This document shows, piece by piece, positions 33,643 to 45,438 of a stretch of 64,000 nucleotides of DNA. Each line of letters opens with the position of its first letter. The first letter of the stretch is position 1. Source of the stretch: Voacanga thouarsii (Eukaryota; Streptophyta; Magnoliopsida; Gentianales; Apocynaceae). The notes beneath the pieces are model-generated. The model saw nothing but the letters and a program-made list of their open reading frames with translations, had not been told where the DNA came from and did not search any database. A program made the position numbers and the translations under genes. The DNA lies in the NCBI GenBank assembly GCA_026120185.1, contig JANUWF010001218.1:620001-684000 (forward strand), in the 5' to 3' direction.

Positions 33643-35764
33643 ATGAAGGCTCATACACCCCAAGTCATTTCCATTCTTCTTCTCTGCATACTTCATTCGA
33701 GTATTGGGTGCAATGGAGATGCTGACACCATAGGAGCTCCCATGGAGAAATCAGAGCAAAAAGCTTTGTACTCTGCCATTCAGGGCTTTGTTGGTAAATG
33801 GTGGAATGGTTCAGATCTCTATCCAGATCCTTGTGGTTGGACACCAATACAGGTAATCCTATTCTATTCAACTTTTTCCTTATCATTTGAGCTAAGCCCC
33901 AAACCACAAAGAGAGGAAAATCTCCCATATTTTGATTATTTTTAGCTTGACTTCCTTCAGTTGCAATTTGTTAAAAGGGATAAGTAAAACTTCCTAAATT
34001 TGTGTATCTTCCAATTTTCCATGTAAATGACAATGTGCTTGGGAATATAAGTCTCTTCTGTGCCTTTATTAGAGAGTTGACATTGCAATTAGTTTGTCCA
34101 ACTAATTTAGAAGCTTCTTTCTGGAGATTCTTTCCCTACAAGCTCTAAAAACCTTCTTTTAAGATTTTCTTCTAGATACATGCCCAAGAATGAGAATCTT
34201 CCTACAGTGCTTTATCATCATTTTGGAAACAAGAGAGTATAGGCCTGTTTGTGAGACCTATAAAGTTCCTGTAAGTTGTTTTGAAATGCAAAAACTTTTC
34301 CCTTTCTCTCTATTGATTGTTCTTGGAATTGGGCAGTCTAATTTAGTGCTCACAACTTCAATTTAAACCACCTAAATTTACTAATGTTACTCCCATCTAG
34401 TAACAATGCCTACCGGACAAGTTGTTGTCAATCATTTTGTATCTCCATGTGTATTGCATAGTTGTTTCAAATGGTACATCTTGATTTCTAATATGACATG
34501 ATTTTTGTTGTTACTCCCACAGGGTGTGTCTTGTGACCTCTTGGATGGCATTTGGTACGTCACAGGCTTGAATATTGGCCCCGTTCATGACAACTCACTT
34601 AGTTGTGGTCCAAAGGTTGAATTTAGGCCACAATTATTTGCTCTAAAGCATCTCAAATCTCTCGCATTCTTCAATTGCTTCGTCTCCCCCATCCATCCGG
34701 TGGCAATCCCTACGCATAACTGGGAAGTACTAGCTAACAGTTTGGAATCGCTCGAGTTCCGTTTGAATTCGTGGCTTATTGGACGGGTTCCAACTATTTT
34801 TGGAGGCTTCATCAAGCTCCAATCTTTGGTGCTAGTTGAAAATGGATTAACAGGTGAAATTCCGATGAGCATTGGCAGTTTAATGAACTTGAAGAGGCTA
34901 GTCCTAGCTGGTAATCGGTTTACTGGCCAAATTCCTTACAGTTTAGGAGGGCTGACCGAAATTTTGATCCTAGATTTGAGTAGAAATTCACTCTCTGGTC
35001 CATTGCCAGTGACTTTTGGAGGGCTGTCTTCAATGTTGAAGCTTGATCTCAGCAACAATCAACTGGAAGGAAATATCCCAAAAGAGATTGGCAGCTTAAA
35101 GAATCTAACACTGCTGGACCTCAGTAAAAATAAATTTTCTGGTGAATTGACCAAGTCACTTCAAGAAATGAATTCCTTGGAAGAGTTAGTCTTATCAAAC
35201 AACCCAACTGGTGGTGATCTGAATAGCCTCAACTGGCATTTCTTGAAAGGCCTGTTAGTTTTGGATCTTGCCAATATGAGTCTGACAGGTGGGATTCCAG
35301 AGTCCATTGCAGAACTAAAAAGATTGAGATTTTTGGGTCTTAATGACAACAAACTTGAAGGGGTCATTTCACCAAAACTTGCAGCTCTGCCTAACATTAG
35401 TGCAATCTACCTATATGGGAACAACCTGACAGGAGAGCTTAAATTCTCTGAATTGTTTTATAGAAAGATGGGAAGGCGTTTTGGGGCTTGGAACAACACA
35501 AATCTTTGCTATCCCATTGATTTAATATCAACAAGCCACGTTCCATTTGGGGTAAAACCTTGTCAGCAAGAAGTCACACTATATAAGTCTGATCTGAAAG
35601 AAAAATCCCATTTGGGAAATGGGAATTTGAGTCATAATTCACCATCCATGGCCTCTTTGGGAATTTCAGGATATGCTACTAATGAGCTCTGCTACATTTT
35701 TCTGATTCAGCTAATTATGATGGTCCTGGTATGGAACTTCTCATTTATGAGATTTTCTTGGTGA
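33643..35764 (+). CDS. PII-2: LRR protein, PII-2 (Piriformospora indica-insensitive 2) family
   Basis: This is a secreted or surface LRR protein related to Arabidopsis PII-2, which was found through loss of response to a root endophyte. It has two exons, 33643-33852 and 34523-35764, joined in phase (WTPIQ-GVSCD), giving 483 residues. The ATG at 33643 opens a signal peptide (VISILLLCILHSSIGC). The family start follows (APMEKSEQKALYSAIQGFVG and SDLYPDPCGWTPIQ), then about nine LRRs with the plant LxGxIP pattern (LTGEIPMSIGSL, FTGQIPYSLGGL, LEGNIPKEIGSL). A Cys-containing cap (NTNLCYPIDLI) and a hydrophobic C-terminus (CYIFLIQLIMMVLVW) suggest a membrane or GPI anchor. There is no kinase domain. 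No break was found. The exact ligand and role are unknown from the sequence. Confidence 0.91.
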
Positions 35765-36029
35765 AGGGTAGGAGATTAACTTTCTGGATGTGACACTAAA
35801 TCTTTTTTTTTTTTTTTAAACCATCTTCTTTGACCTTTTCCCTCTGCTTTTGCCTAACGTCAAGTTTAAGCTGTACATTTGAAGAATGCTTTACCTGATC
35901 AGAGGATGGTAAAGTACATTACTTATGGAAAATGTGTTCATGGTGAACTAGTTTTGCACACTTTTCTAGCTCAGTATCCTTAGACCCTTGGCACTGTAAG
36001 TAATAAAGTGACCATTGCATTTTATTGTT
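35765..36029. other. 3' flank of PII-2-like gene
   Basis: This is non-coding sequence with a T run at 35803-35817. It probably holds the 3' untranslated region. Confidence 0.5.
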
Positions 36030-36367
36030 TACTATTCCCTCCATTCCCTTTTCTCTATCCATTTTAACTAAGATTTTTATATTAATTTATCTATCCTATT
36101 AGCAAATCAAGACAATATTAATTGCTATTTTTTTATAAATACCTTTCTTTAATACAATAAATACTGTACACTTGTAGTGGGAAATGAAAGTAAATTAAAT
36201 ATGCTTACAACATATAAAACTTTAGAATTTGATTATTCTTTAATAAAGAGAGATATTCTTTGAGGGTAAAATAGAAAATGTTAATTAATTAACTAAAAAA
36301 TCATATTTTTTTAAAAACTTGTGAATCGATTAAAATAGACAAATAAAATGAGACGAAGAGGGTAGTA
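36030..36367. mobile_element. Stowaway-like MITE
   Basis: The left end reads CTATTCCCTCCATTCCC after TA (36030-36031). The right end, read on the reverse strand, is CTACCCTCTTCGTCTCATTT before TA (36366-36367). Both resemble the CTCCCTCCGTCCCA terminus of Stowaway (Tc1/mariner) MITEs with their TA target duplication. The similarity continues as CTATCCATTTTAAC against the reverse of GATTAAAATAGAC. The element has no coding capacity. Confidence 0.85.
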
Positions 36368-36966
36368 CATTATTTGTAAGTCCAATAAAAATTAAAAAAT
36401 CTTAAAATCGATGTTAAATTACATATTAAGATATTATTCTCACCGAGAATATAAAAATTTATACTATTTATGTTACAAAATTCCTATACGCGTTCTTTGA
36501 AGATTGAATTTATGAAAAAGTTGTTACAACTTGTAGACTTCTAAGTCCAAAGGTTGATCTCTGAATTCAGGACAAACTTGATCTCAGTGCATATCATCAA
36601 ATTAGAACATTTGATCGTTTACTGGGGTGGTGGCATTGACTTTGATTTTTCATTTTTGTCCATATCAAATACTCCATTAAGAATTTTTGGGTTTTACCGT
36701 TTCTAAATTTGAACTAGGAATAGATATTTGACTTCAAAATGGACCCTGGTTTTACCCTTTACTAATTACGAGTTATTGTCTTACAACAAATTTTGAAGCA
36801 ATTATTCAGTAATTTTTTTCTATTTAAATACTTTGAAGAGTTAATAACTGATTTGTAAATTACAAATCAAATATTTGTCCGTTAAATTATTATTTTAGAA
36901 AGTTAAAAATACTTAGATAAACCTTATTTCTCATATAACGAGTAACTTTGTCCTCAACCTTAGTAT
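36368..36966. other. Intergenic, AT-rich
   Basis: No gene or element is recognised between the MITE and the gypsy target duplication. Confidence 0.5.
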
Positions 36967-36971
36967 CATTA

Positions 36972-38680
36972 TGTGAGCCCACTGACTTCTCTTCTTTCAT
37001 AGGCTTATTGGGCTGTGGTTTTTTTAGTTTATTTTAATTAGTGGGCTAGGGTCCATAAGGCTAAAAAAATTAAGTATTATAAGTTGAGGGGCTAAGTGCA
37101 ATTATTTAGTTAGGGGGCTTTTATTAATTTTTCATTATAGGCTCAGACATGTTCTGAACGGTTACGTTGTTTCTGAAGCTATTCCAGAAGAGGAGAAGAG
37201 GGAAGAGAAGGGGGAATCTGATAAGGGACTTGAGCTTTTGGCATCAACTCTTGGTAAGTTAGCTTTCCCCTTGTGTTTTATGGTGTTTGTAACCTAAGAT
37301 TGAGATAAATTGTTCTTGAATTGAAGTTAGAGTAGTAGGGTTCTAAATTGGGGGAAAATGATTGGAGGATTAATTGTATTGTTTGGGTTTTAATTGAAGG
37401 TGAATAAGTGTTTGGAGGCTTGAGTGGAAGCTTTAGGAGGTTCCAAGAGGCTAAATTCAGTAGGTAAGGAAATTGGGTTTTCCTGTTTTTGGTACTGGTT
37501 ATTGTTTCCTCCAAAATCAATGATGTCTCTTGATTTCTTTATGAAAGTGGTATTTTGATTATATGAAATTGGTATTGAGCATGATATGTTAATTGTTATT
37601 CATGTACCAATGGTTATGTTCGTCGAAAGTTATGAGTTTAAGCTAAATTTTATGCCTATGTATTGATTTTCTGATTCATGTGATGTTGAATGCTTGTGGG
37701 TTTCGTTTTGGTAGGGAATTCCCGAACTTTATAAGCTATAAGGCCCTACTAGGGGGATACAATACCTAGGATAAACTAAGGCCCTTCTTCCAATGGGATA
37801 TAATAATTGGAAGACTGATCAGTTAAGCCAAATTAAGTCCTCAAGCATGAATCATCTTCGTGAATTAAGCTTTATTTAAGCATGTTTAAGTATGTATACA
37901 TGATTTTTTTTGTGCACAGACGGTATTCTTCATTATTAAAGTGGGTGGTAAAAAAAAAAACAAAAAACTACGTTTTTGGTCTGAAAAGTTATAGGTTGGG
38001 TTTTGGGTGTTCTGGAAATCGCGCCTGCGCATTCCAGAATACACCCGGCGCGGGTACACTATGTTTTAACTCCGGCGCCGGTTTTCTCTGTTGCAGCGAT
38101 GGTTTTCTCGCTTGTGTCGATCACATTATTTTCACTGAATAAACCACACCAGTTCGGTATTTATGTGCCAAATATGCCTCTTGGGTTCAATAAAGAGTAA
38201 GGTTAAGAGATTCATTGTTCATCTTTTCCTCCTTCTTTTTGGGTGATACACTGAGATTTTCACATGGTGCGACCAACTCACCAGGGAGATATTTTAAGAC
38301 CCCACGAGTTTTGTTGTGCCTTAAATTTCTAAACTCTTTTGATCAAACGTTTTGTAAATATATATGTATATGTAGCATGCTCAATCTCGGGTAGGCCAAA
38401 TTTCCTTATTGAGCTAGTGAGCTCACCCTTTATTTAACATTTTGCAGATTCTCAGTTAGATGAGGATGAGTTAGAAGAATGGTTTGAAGAGGATCTAGAG
38501 TGATTAGTTGTTTTTCATTTTTGTTCAGTTTTATGTATGTTTTGTTTTGGATTTAAGAACGATGTAAGGATATTCTTTAAGTATTACTAGAATGTTATGT
38601 TCTTATTATTTATGGTATGTAAGGGTTCGACACTTCTTTTTAGGGTGTTGCCATGTCATCCTCGGCTTTGGGGTGTGACA
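36972..38680 (+). repeat. 5' LTR of gypsy element
   Basis: The 1709-bp LTR contains a GC-rich block near 38019-38083 (CGCGCCTGCGC, then CCGGCGCCGGTT at 38072-38083) in otherwise AT-rich sequence. Short open frames inside are repeated in the other LTR and are not genes. Confidence 0.96.
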
Positions 38681-38685
38681 TTTAG

Positions 38686-38696
38686 TGGTATCAGAG
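38686..38696 (+). other. Primer-binding site of gypsy element (tRNA-iMet type)
   Basis: TGGTATCAGAG lies five bases after the 5' LTR end. This is the complement of the initiator-Met tRNA 3' end. Confidence 0.92.
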
Positions 38697-38855
38697 AAAT
38701 ATGTTATACTTCTTAGGCTGAAACATTAGGGCAATAAGTATGAAACTGAGTGGTAACCTATAAAGTTTAAAATTTAAGAAAGAGAGTAGCATAAGTGATA
38801 TTTGAGTATTCTTTAGGGTCATTGGTCATTTTAGGTCGCGAGTAGCATTTCGGCG

Positions 38856-41800
38856 ATGGCACGTGGTGCAAGGAGGGCTGCTCAGGAGGGTGCGGGAGAC
38901 AGTAACAGGGATAGACCGGTGGCTATGCGAGCTCGAGGGCAGACTAGCCGAACTATCAGGGATCAGAGTTCATCCGCTACTGTGTCAGCACCGCATGGGT
39001 CAAGGGGTCATTCTATTGGGGTCGAACTGCCCTCACCTCCCCCGTTTGTGCCGCCAGCTGCTACGACGGTACCGCTAATCACAACCATGCCTGGTCCTAG
39101 TGCACCGATAGACATGCCGACTGCATTAGCTATGATGGCTCAAGCGATGCAGAGTCAACAGTCGCTGCAGCAGGAGAAGATCAGGGTTCAGCAGGAACAA
39201 CTCAGATTGCAAGCGGAGCAACAACAGTTGCAGCGAGACCAGGAGCGTCGATTCCAGAGAAATGACTCAGGAGCTCGGTCGTGTTACGAGCGGATGAAAA
39301 GAATGGGACTCCCAACGTTTAATGGTATGAGGGGGCTAGAGGGAGCGGAAGAGTGGATCGAAGAATTAGAACATCACTTTGAGACGATGGAAGTTCCAGA
39401 GGATATCAAACCGAAGGTGGCAGGTCTGTTTCTGGTTGGTGAAGCGCTGCAGTGGTGGAAAGGGGTGAAGCCCATTTATTACCAGGGAAGCGAGCCGTTT
39501 ACCTGGGAAAAGTTTAGGGAGATATTTCTGGAGCAATACTTTCCGGACACTTTCAAGATCGAGAAGGAGAACCAGTTCTTTGGGTTGGTTCAATCAGAGC
39601 AGATGAGTGTGACCGACTATGAAATCAGGTTTAACTCGTTGGGCAAGTATGTGCCTGCAATTACTTGAGACCCCACTTCGAGGACCAACCGATTTGTAAA
39701 TGGATTGTTAGTTAGGATTCGTGGAAGGTTGTCTGCAATCAGGCCAAGTACCTACAAGGAGGCTTATTAGAGGAGTTTGGACATCGAAGCTGAGTTCAGG
39801 AGATTGGATGCAGACAGGGACAGGAAGAGACCCAGGTCAGTATTTAGCCAGGGGCAGGGGTCCAGGCCAGTGGTCAATAAGGGTCAGAGCACCAGACTAG
39901 GATTCAGTCAGGGTCAGAGGTTTAGACCGGCATCGTCGGGCTAGCCTGATGCTAAGAGGAGAGCTTTTTCGGGTCAGCCTAGGCCAGCTTTTTTAGGGGC
40001 ACAGACAGTGAGTGCAGTAGGGTCTACAGCTTCGAATGCCGGCACTTTATTTAAGGAATGCCCAACTTGTGGCAAGAGGCACTTGGGGGAGTGCCGATGG
40101 GCGCTTGGAAGCTGTTTCAGATGTGGCAAAATGGGTCACAAGATTGGCCAGTGTCCTAAACCAGTGGCAAATCCGACCCAAGCAGCAGTTAGTGCTCAGG
40201 CGCCTAAGGCAGGGGAGCAGTGGCAGAAGAGTAATGCTCGGGTGTTTGCTCTTACCCAGGAGGAGGCTGATACAGCTGATGAGGTGGTGACAGGTACACT
40301 TCTGATTAATTCTGTGCCTGCTATTGTGTTATTTGATTGTAGAGCATCGCATTCGTTCATATCCCGTAGATTTGCTAAGGCCTTAAAGTCAGGTCCTACC
40401 TACCTAGTTGACTCCTATAGAGTAGCAGTACCTAATGGAAAAGTTTTGGTGTCTAACTTGGTACATAAGGGATGTCGAGTAGCAATTGGTGATGAGGAGC
40501 TTTACGCAAACCTAATCCAGATTAATATGGTTGATTTTGATGTGATTTTGGGTATGGACTGGTTGGCTAGTAATCATGCATTAGTGGATTGCCGAGAAAA
40601 GAGGGTGCAATTTGCCTTGCCGGGTAGAGCTGTCTTCCATTTCCAGAGTGAGGGTAGAGTAGTGGGCAAGAGGTCTATGCCAGTGATTTCCGCGGTTAGA
40701 GCTCACAAGAATCTACGCCAAGGATGCGAGGCTTACTTAGCTAGCGTGGTGGAGGTAAAGAAGCAAGAACCGCGAATTAAGGATATATCAATAGTGAATG
40801 AGTTCCAGGATATATTTCCAGAAGATCTACCAGGCGTACCACCTGAGAGAGAGGTTGACTTCGAAATCAACTTAATTCCAGGAGCGGAACCAATTTCGAA
40901 AGCGCCATATCGCATGGCACCAGCTGAGCTACGGGAATTGAAGGTTCAACTTCAAGAGTTGCTAGACAAGAAGTTTATACGTCCTAGTGTGTCTCCCTGG
41001 GGTGCTCCCATATTGTTTGTGAAGAAGAAGGACGGGAGTTTGAGGATGTGCATCGACTATAGGGAGCTGAACAAGATCACGGTGAAAAATAAATACTCAC
41101 TTCCCAGGATTGATGACCTATTTGACCAATTAAAGGGAGCGAAGGTGTTCTCTAAAATAGATCTACGTTCCGGGTATCATCAGTTGCGGATCAAACCTAA
41201 AGACATACCAAAAAGTGCTTTCCGAACTCGATATGGGCATTATGAGTTTCTAGTCATGCCATTTGGATTAACTAACGCGCCAGCAGCTTTCATGGAGTTG
41301 ATGAATCGGGTCTTCAAGGATGAGCTGGACAGGTTCGTGGTGGTGTTCATAGACGATATCCTAGTATATTCTCCGTCTGAGGAAGCGCATTGAGATCATC
41401 TAAAAGTGGTATTGCAGAGACTTAGAGAGCAAAAGTTGTATGCTAAATTCAGCAAGTGTGAGTTTTGGCTGGGGAGTGTATCTTTTCTGGGGCATGTGAT
41501 TTCTGAGGAGGGGGTCTCCGTTAATCCTAGGAAGATTGAAGCAATAGTTGATTGGCCCAAGCCAACCAATGCAACGGAAGTTAGAAGCTTCTTGGGGTTG
41601 GCTGGATACTACCGGAAGTTCGTGGAGGATTTCGCTAAGATTGCTACTCCATTGACTCAGTTGACCCAGAAGAAAGTTCAGTTCAAGTGGAGTGAAGCTT
41701 GTGAGAGGAGTTTCCAGGAGTTGAAAAGGTTACTGACGTCGGCACCTGTGTTAGCACTACCGTCTGAGGCAGGGGGATTTTCTATCTACAGTGATGCTTC

Positions 41801-43654
41801 GAAGAACGGATTGGGCTGTGTGTTGATGCAGAATGGTAAGGTGATTGCCTATGCTTCTCGGCAGTTGAAGCCCTACGAACAAAATTACCCAACTCACGAT
41901 TTGGAGTTGGCAGCAGTAGTGTTCGCGCTAAAGATTTGGCGATACTATTTGTATGGAGAATCGTGTGAGGTCTTCACCGATCATCAGAGTTTAAAGTACT
42001 TGTTTATGCAGAAGGAGCTTAACATGAGGCAGAGACGGTAGCTAGAGCTGCTTAAGGATTACGATTTGAAGATTAGATACCACCCTGGGAAAGCTAATCG
42101 GGTAGCGGATGCTCTTAGTAGGAAGAGGTCTAGCACTTTAGCAGCTCTACTCACAGATCAGGATCGACTTATCGCGGAGTTTGAAAGGTTGGAATTAGAA
42201 GTGGTGCAACCGACTTCGGGATGTTTGGCTGCTATGGTGGCACAATCATCTTTGGTAGAAAGAATCAAGGAGGCTCAATCGGTGGATGTGGAATTGGAAA
42301 AGAAGAGAGCAATGGCTCTTGGAGGAAATCAGTTGGACTTTCAGATTCATGCGGATGGCAGTCTTCGTTTCAGGAGCAGATTATGTGTTCCCAATGAGGA
42401 GGCATTAAGGGCCGAGGTACTTAAAGAAACGCACAACTCGAGGTTCTCAGTTCACCCGGGAGGAACCAAAATGTATCGGGATCTCAAGAAGTATTATTGG
42501 TGGAGTGGTATGAAGCGGAGTATAGTAGAATATGTATCTAGGTGTTTGGTATGTCCGCAGTTAAGGCGGAACACCAAAGACCTACTGGATTACTTAAGCC
42601 TTTGGAAATTCCGGTATGGAAGTGGGAGCATATCACAATGGATTTCGTCATTGGGTTACCTAAGACCAAGACGGGAAAAGATACTATTTGGGTGGTGGTG
42701 GATCGTCTAACTAAGTCAGCGCACTTCATGCCTATGAAGATAACAACTTCTATAGAGGAGTTGGTCAAAATGTACATGGATGAGATTGTTAGGTTGCATG
42801 GGGTACCAGTGAGTATAGTGTCAGATAAGGATACTAGGTTTGTGTCCCGATTTTGGAAGAGTTTCAACAAGGCCATGGGAACCACCATCGCACTCAGTAT
42901 GGTGTTTCATCCACAAACTGACGGTCAGACAGAGAGGACAATTCAGACATTAGAGGATATGTTGCGGGCTTGTGTGTTGGACTTCAAGGGAAGTTGGAGT
43001 GACAGTTTGGCATTGGTAGAGTTTTCCTACAATAACAGTTATCAAGCCAGCATTGGAATGGCACCGTATGAAGCTCTTTATGGACGGAAGTGTAGGTCTC
43101 CAATTTGTTGGGATGACGTAGGGGAAAGAAGTATAACCGGACCAGAGTTGGTACAGCTTGCTTCGGATAGAGTATTGGTTATTTGGGAAAGATTGAAAGT
43201 TGCCCAGGACCGTCAAAAGAGTTGGGCTGATAGCAAACGAAGGCCATTAGAGTTTTAGTGTGGTAAGAAAGTATACTTGAAGGTGTCCCCTACGAAGGGT
43301 GTAATGAGATTTGGTAAGAGTGGGAAGTTAAGTCCAAGATATGTAGGGCCGTATGAAATCCTTGAGAGAGTAGGAGATTTAGCTTACAAGTTATCTTTGC
43401 CGCCAGCATTATCCAGGATACACGACGTTTTTCACGTATCCCAGCTTCGACGGTATGTTTCGGACCTAAATCATATTTTAGAAATGTCGCCTTTGCGAGT
43501 ACGTGAAGACTTGATGTATGAGGAGGTACCGGTAGGGATTGTGGATAGGAAGCTGCAAGTTTTGAGATGGAGGACGATACCTTACGTTAAGGTGCAATGG
43601 TCAAATCACTCGGAGCGAGAAGCGATTTGGGAGTTAGAGGAAGATGCACGCTAA
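38856..43654 (+). pseudogene. Gypsy gag-pol polyprotein, interrupted
   Basis: This was one long frame from ATG 38856. Domains: gag (WIEELEHHFETMEVPED), zinc knuckle [14 protein letters not shown] (near 40113), aspartic protease (near 40330), RT ([20 protein letters not shown] and catalytic FIDDILVYS near 41346), RNase H ([25 protein letters not shown]), integrase (HPGGTKMYRDLKKYYWW, then ITMDFVIGLP, VSDKDTRFVS and HPQTDGQTERTIQTLE) and a chromodomain-like C-terminus (VKVQWSNHSEREAIWELEED). In-frame stops are at 39666, 39768, 39942, 41391 and 42039, with a one-base loss near 42559 and a further stop at 43256. The protease reads [10 protein letters not shown] where the family has Asp-Ser-Gly-Ala. 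It cannot make the full polyprotein. Confidence 0.95.
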
Positions 43655-43726
43655 AAGTATCCGTTCCTATTTGAGGACCAAGGTGCGTAAGTTTCGAGGA
43701 CGAAACTTTTTGTAAGGAGGGTGGAA

Positions 43727-45433
43727 TGTGAGCCCACTGACTTCTCTTCTTTCATAGGCTTATTGGGCTGTGGTTTTTTAGTTTATTTTAATTAGTGGGC
43801 TAGGATCCATAAGGCTAAAAAAATTAAGTATTATAAGTTGAGGGGTTATGTGCAATTATTTAGTTAGGGGGCTTTTATTAATTTTTCATTATAGGCTCAG
43901 GCATGTTCTGAACGGTTACGTTGTTTCTGAAGCTATTCCAGAAGAGGAGAAGAGGGAAGAGAATGGAGAATCTGATAAGGGATTTGAGCCTTTGGCATCA
44001 ACTCTTGGTAAGTTAACTTTCCCCTTGTGTTTTATGGTGTTTGTAACCTAAGATTGAGATAAATTGTTCTTGAATTGAAGTTAGAGTAGTAGGGTTCTAA
44101 ATTGGGAAAAATTGATTGGAGGATTAATTGTATTTTTTGGGTTTTAATTGAAGGTGAATAAGTGTTTGGAGGCTTGAGTGGAAGCTTTAGGAGGTTCCAA
44201 GAGGCTAAATTTAGTAGGTAAGGAAATTGGGTTTTCCTGTTTTTGGTACTGGTTACTGTTTCCTCCAAAATCAATGATGTCTCTTGATTTCTTTATGAAA
44301 GTGGTATTTTGATTATATGAAATTGGTATTGAGCATGATATGTTAATTGTTATTCATGTACCAATGGTTATGTTCGTCGAAAGTTATGAGTTTAAGCTAA
44401 GTTTTATGCCTATGTATTGATTTTCTGATTCATGTGATGTTGAATGCTTGTGGGTTTTGTTTTGGTAGGGAATTCCCGAACTTTATAAGCTATAAGGCCC
44501 TACTAGGGGAATACAATACCTAGGATAAACTAAGGCCCTTCTTCCAATAGGATATAATAATTGGAAGACTGATCAGTTAAGCCAAATCAAGTCCCCAAGC
44601 ATGAATCATCTTTGTGAATTAAGCCTTATTTAAGCATGTTTAAGTATGTATATATGATTTTTTTTGTGCACAGACGGTATTCTTCATTATTAAAGTGGGT
44701 GGTAAAAAAAAAACAAAAAACTACGTTTTTGGTCTGAAAAGTTATAGGTTGGGTTTTGGGTGTTCTGGAAATCGCGCCTGCGCATTCCAGAATACACCCG
44801 GCGCGGGTACACTATGTTTTGACTCCGGCGCCGGTTTTCTCTGTTGCAGCGATGGTTTTCTCGCTTGTGTCGATCACATTATTTTCACTGAATAAACCAC
44901 ACCAGCTCGGTATTTATGTGCCAAATATGCCTCTTGGATTCAGTAAAGAGTAAGGTTAAGAGATTCATTGTTCCTCTTTTCCTCCTTCTTTTTGGGTGAT
45001 ACACTGAGATCTTCACATGGTGCGACCAACCCACCAGGGAGATATTTTAAGACCCCACGAGTTTTGTTGTGCCTTAAATTTCTAAACTCTTTTGATCAAA
45101 CGTTTTGTAAATATATATGTATATGTAGCATGCTCAATCCCGGGTAGGCCAAATTTCCTTACTGAGCTAGTGAGCTCACCCATTATTTAACATTTTGCAA
45201 GTTCTCAGTTAGATGAGGATGAGTTAGAAGAATAGTTTGAAGAGGATCTAGAGTGATTAGTTGTTTTTCATTTTTGTTCAGTTTTATGTATGTTTTGTTT
45301 TGGATTTAAGAACGATGTAAGGATATTTTTTAAGTATTACTAGAATGTTATGTTCTTGTTATTTATGGTATGTAAGGGTTCGATACTTCTTTTTGGGGTG
45401 TTGCCATGCCATCCTCGGCTTTGGGGCGTGACA
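43727..45433 (+). repeat. 3' LTR of gypsy element
   Basis: The 1707-bp LTR is nearly identical to the 5' LTR. It carries CCGGCGCCGGTT at 44825-44836. A purine tract ends directly before it. Confidence 0.96.
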
Positions 45434-45438
45434 CATTA

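Larger units (their letters stand above)
36972..45433 (+). mobile_element. Ty3/gypsy retrotransposon, Tekay/Del-like chromovirus
   Basis: This is a complete 8.46-kb element with target duplication CATTA (36967-36971 and 45434-45438). LTRs of about 1.7 kb (36972-38680 and 43727-45433) start TGTGAGCCCACTGAC and end GTGACA. The primer-binding site TGGTATCAGAG is at 38686-38696, and a purine-rich tract (AAGGAGGGTGGAA) directly precedes the 3' LTR. The internal order protease, RT, RNase H, integrase, chromodomain is that of chromoviruses. By eye the LTRs differ at roughly 2 percent of sites, so the insertion is young compared with the two copia elements. Confidence 0.97.

Noticed and set aside
37882..38200. 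Cys-rich small open frames repeated at 44695-44953
   Set aside because: They repeat only because both lie in the two LTRs of one gypsy element. Their starts differ and no domain is seen.
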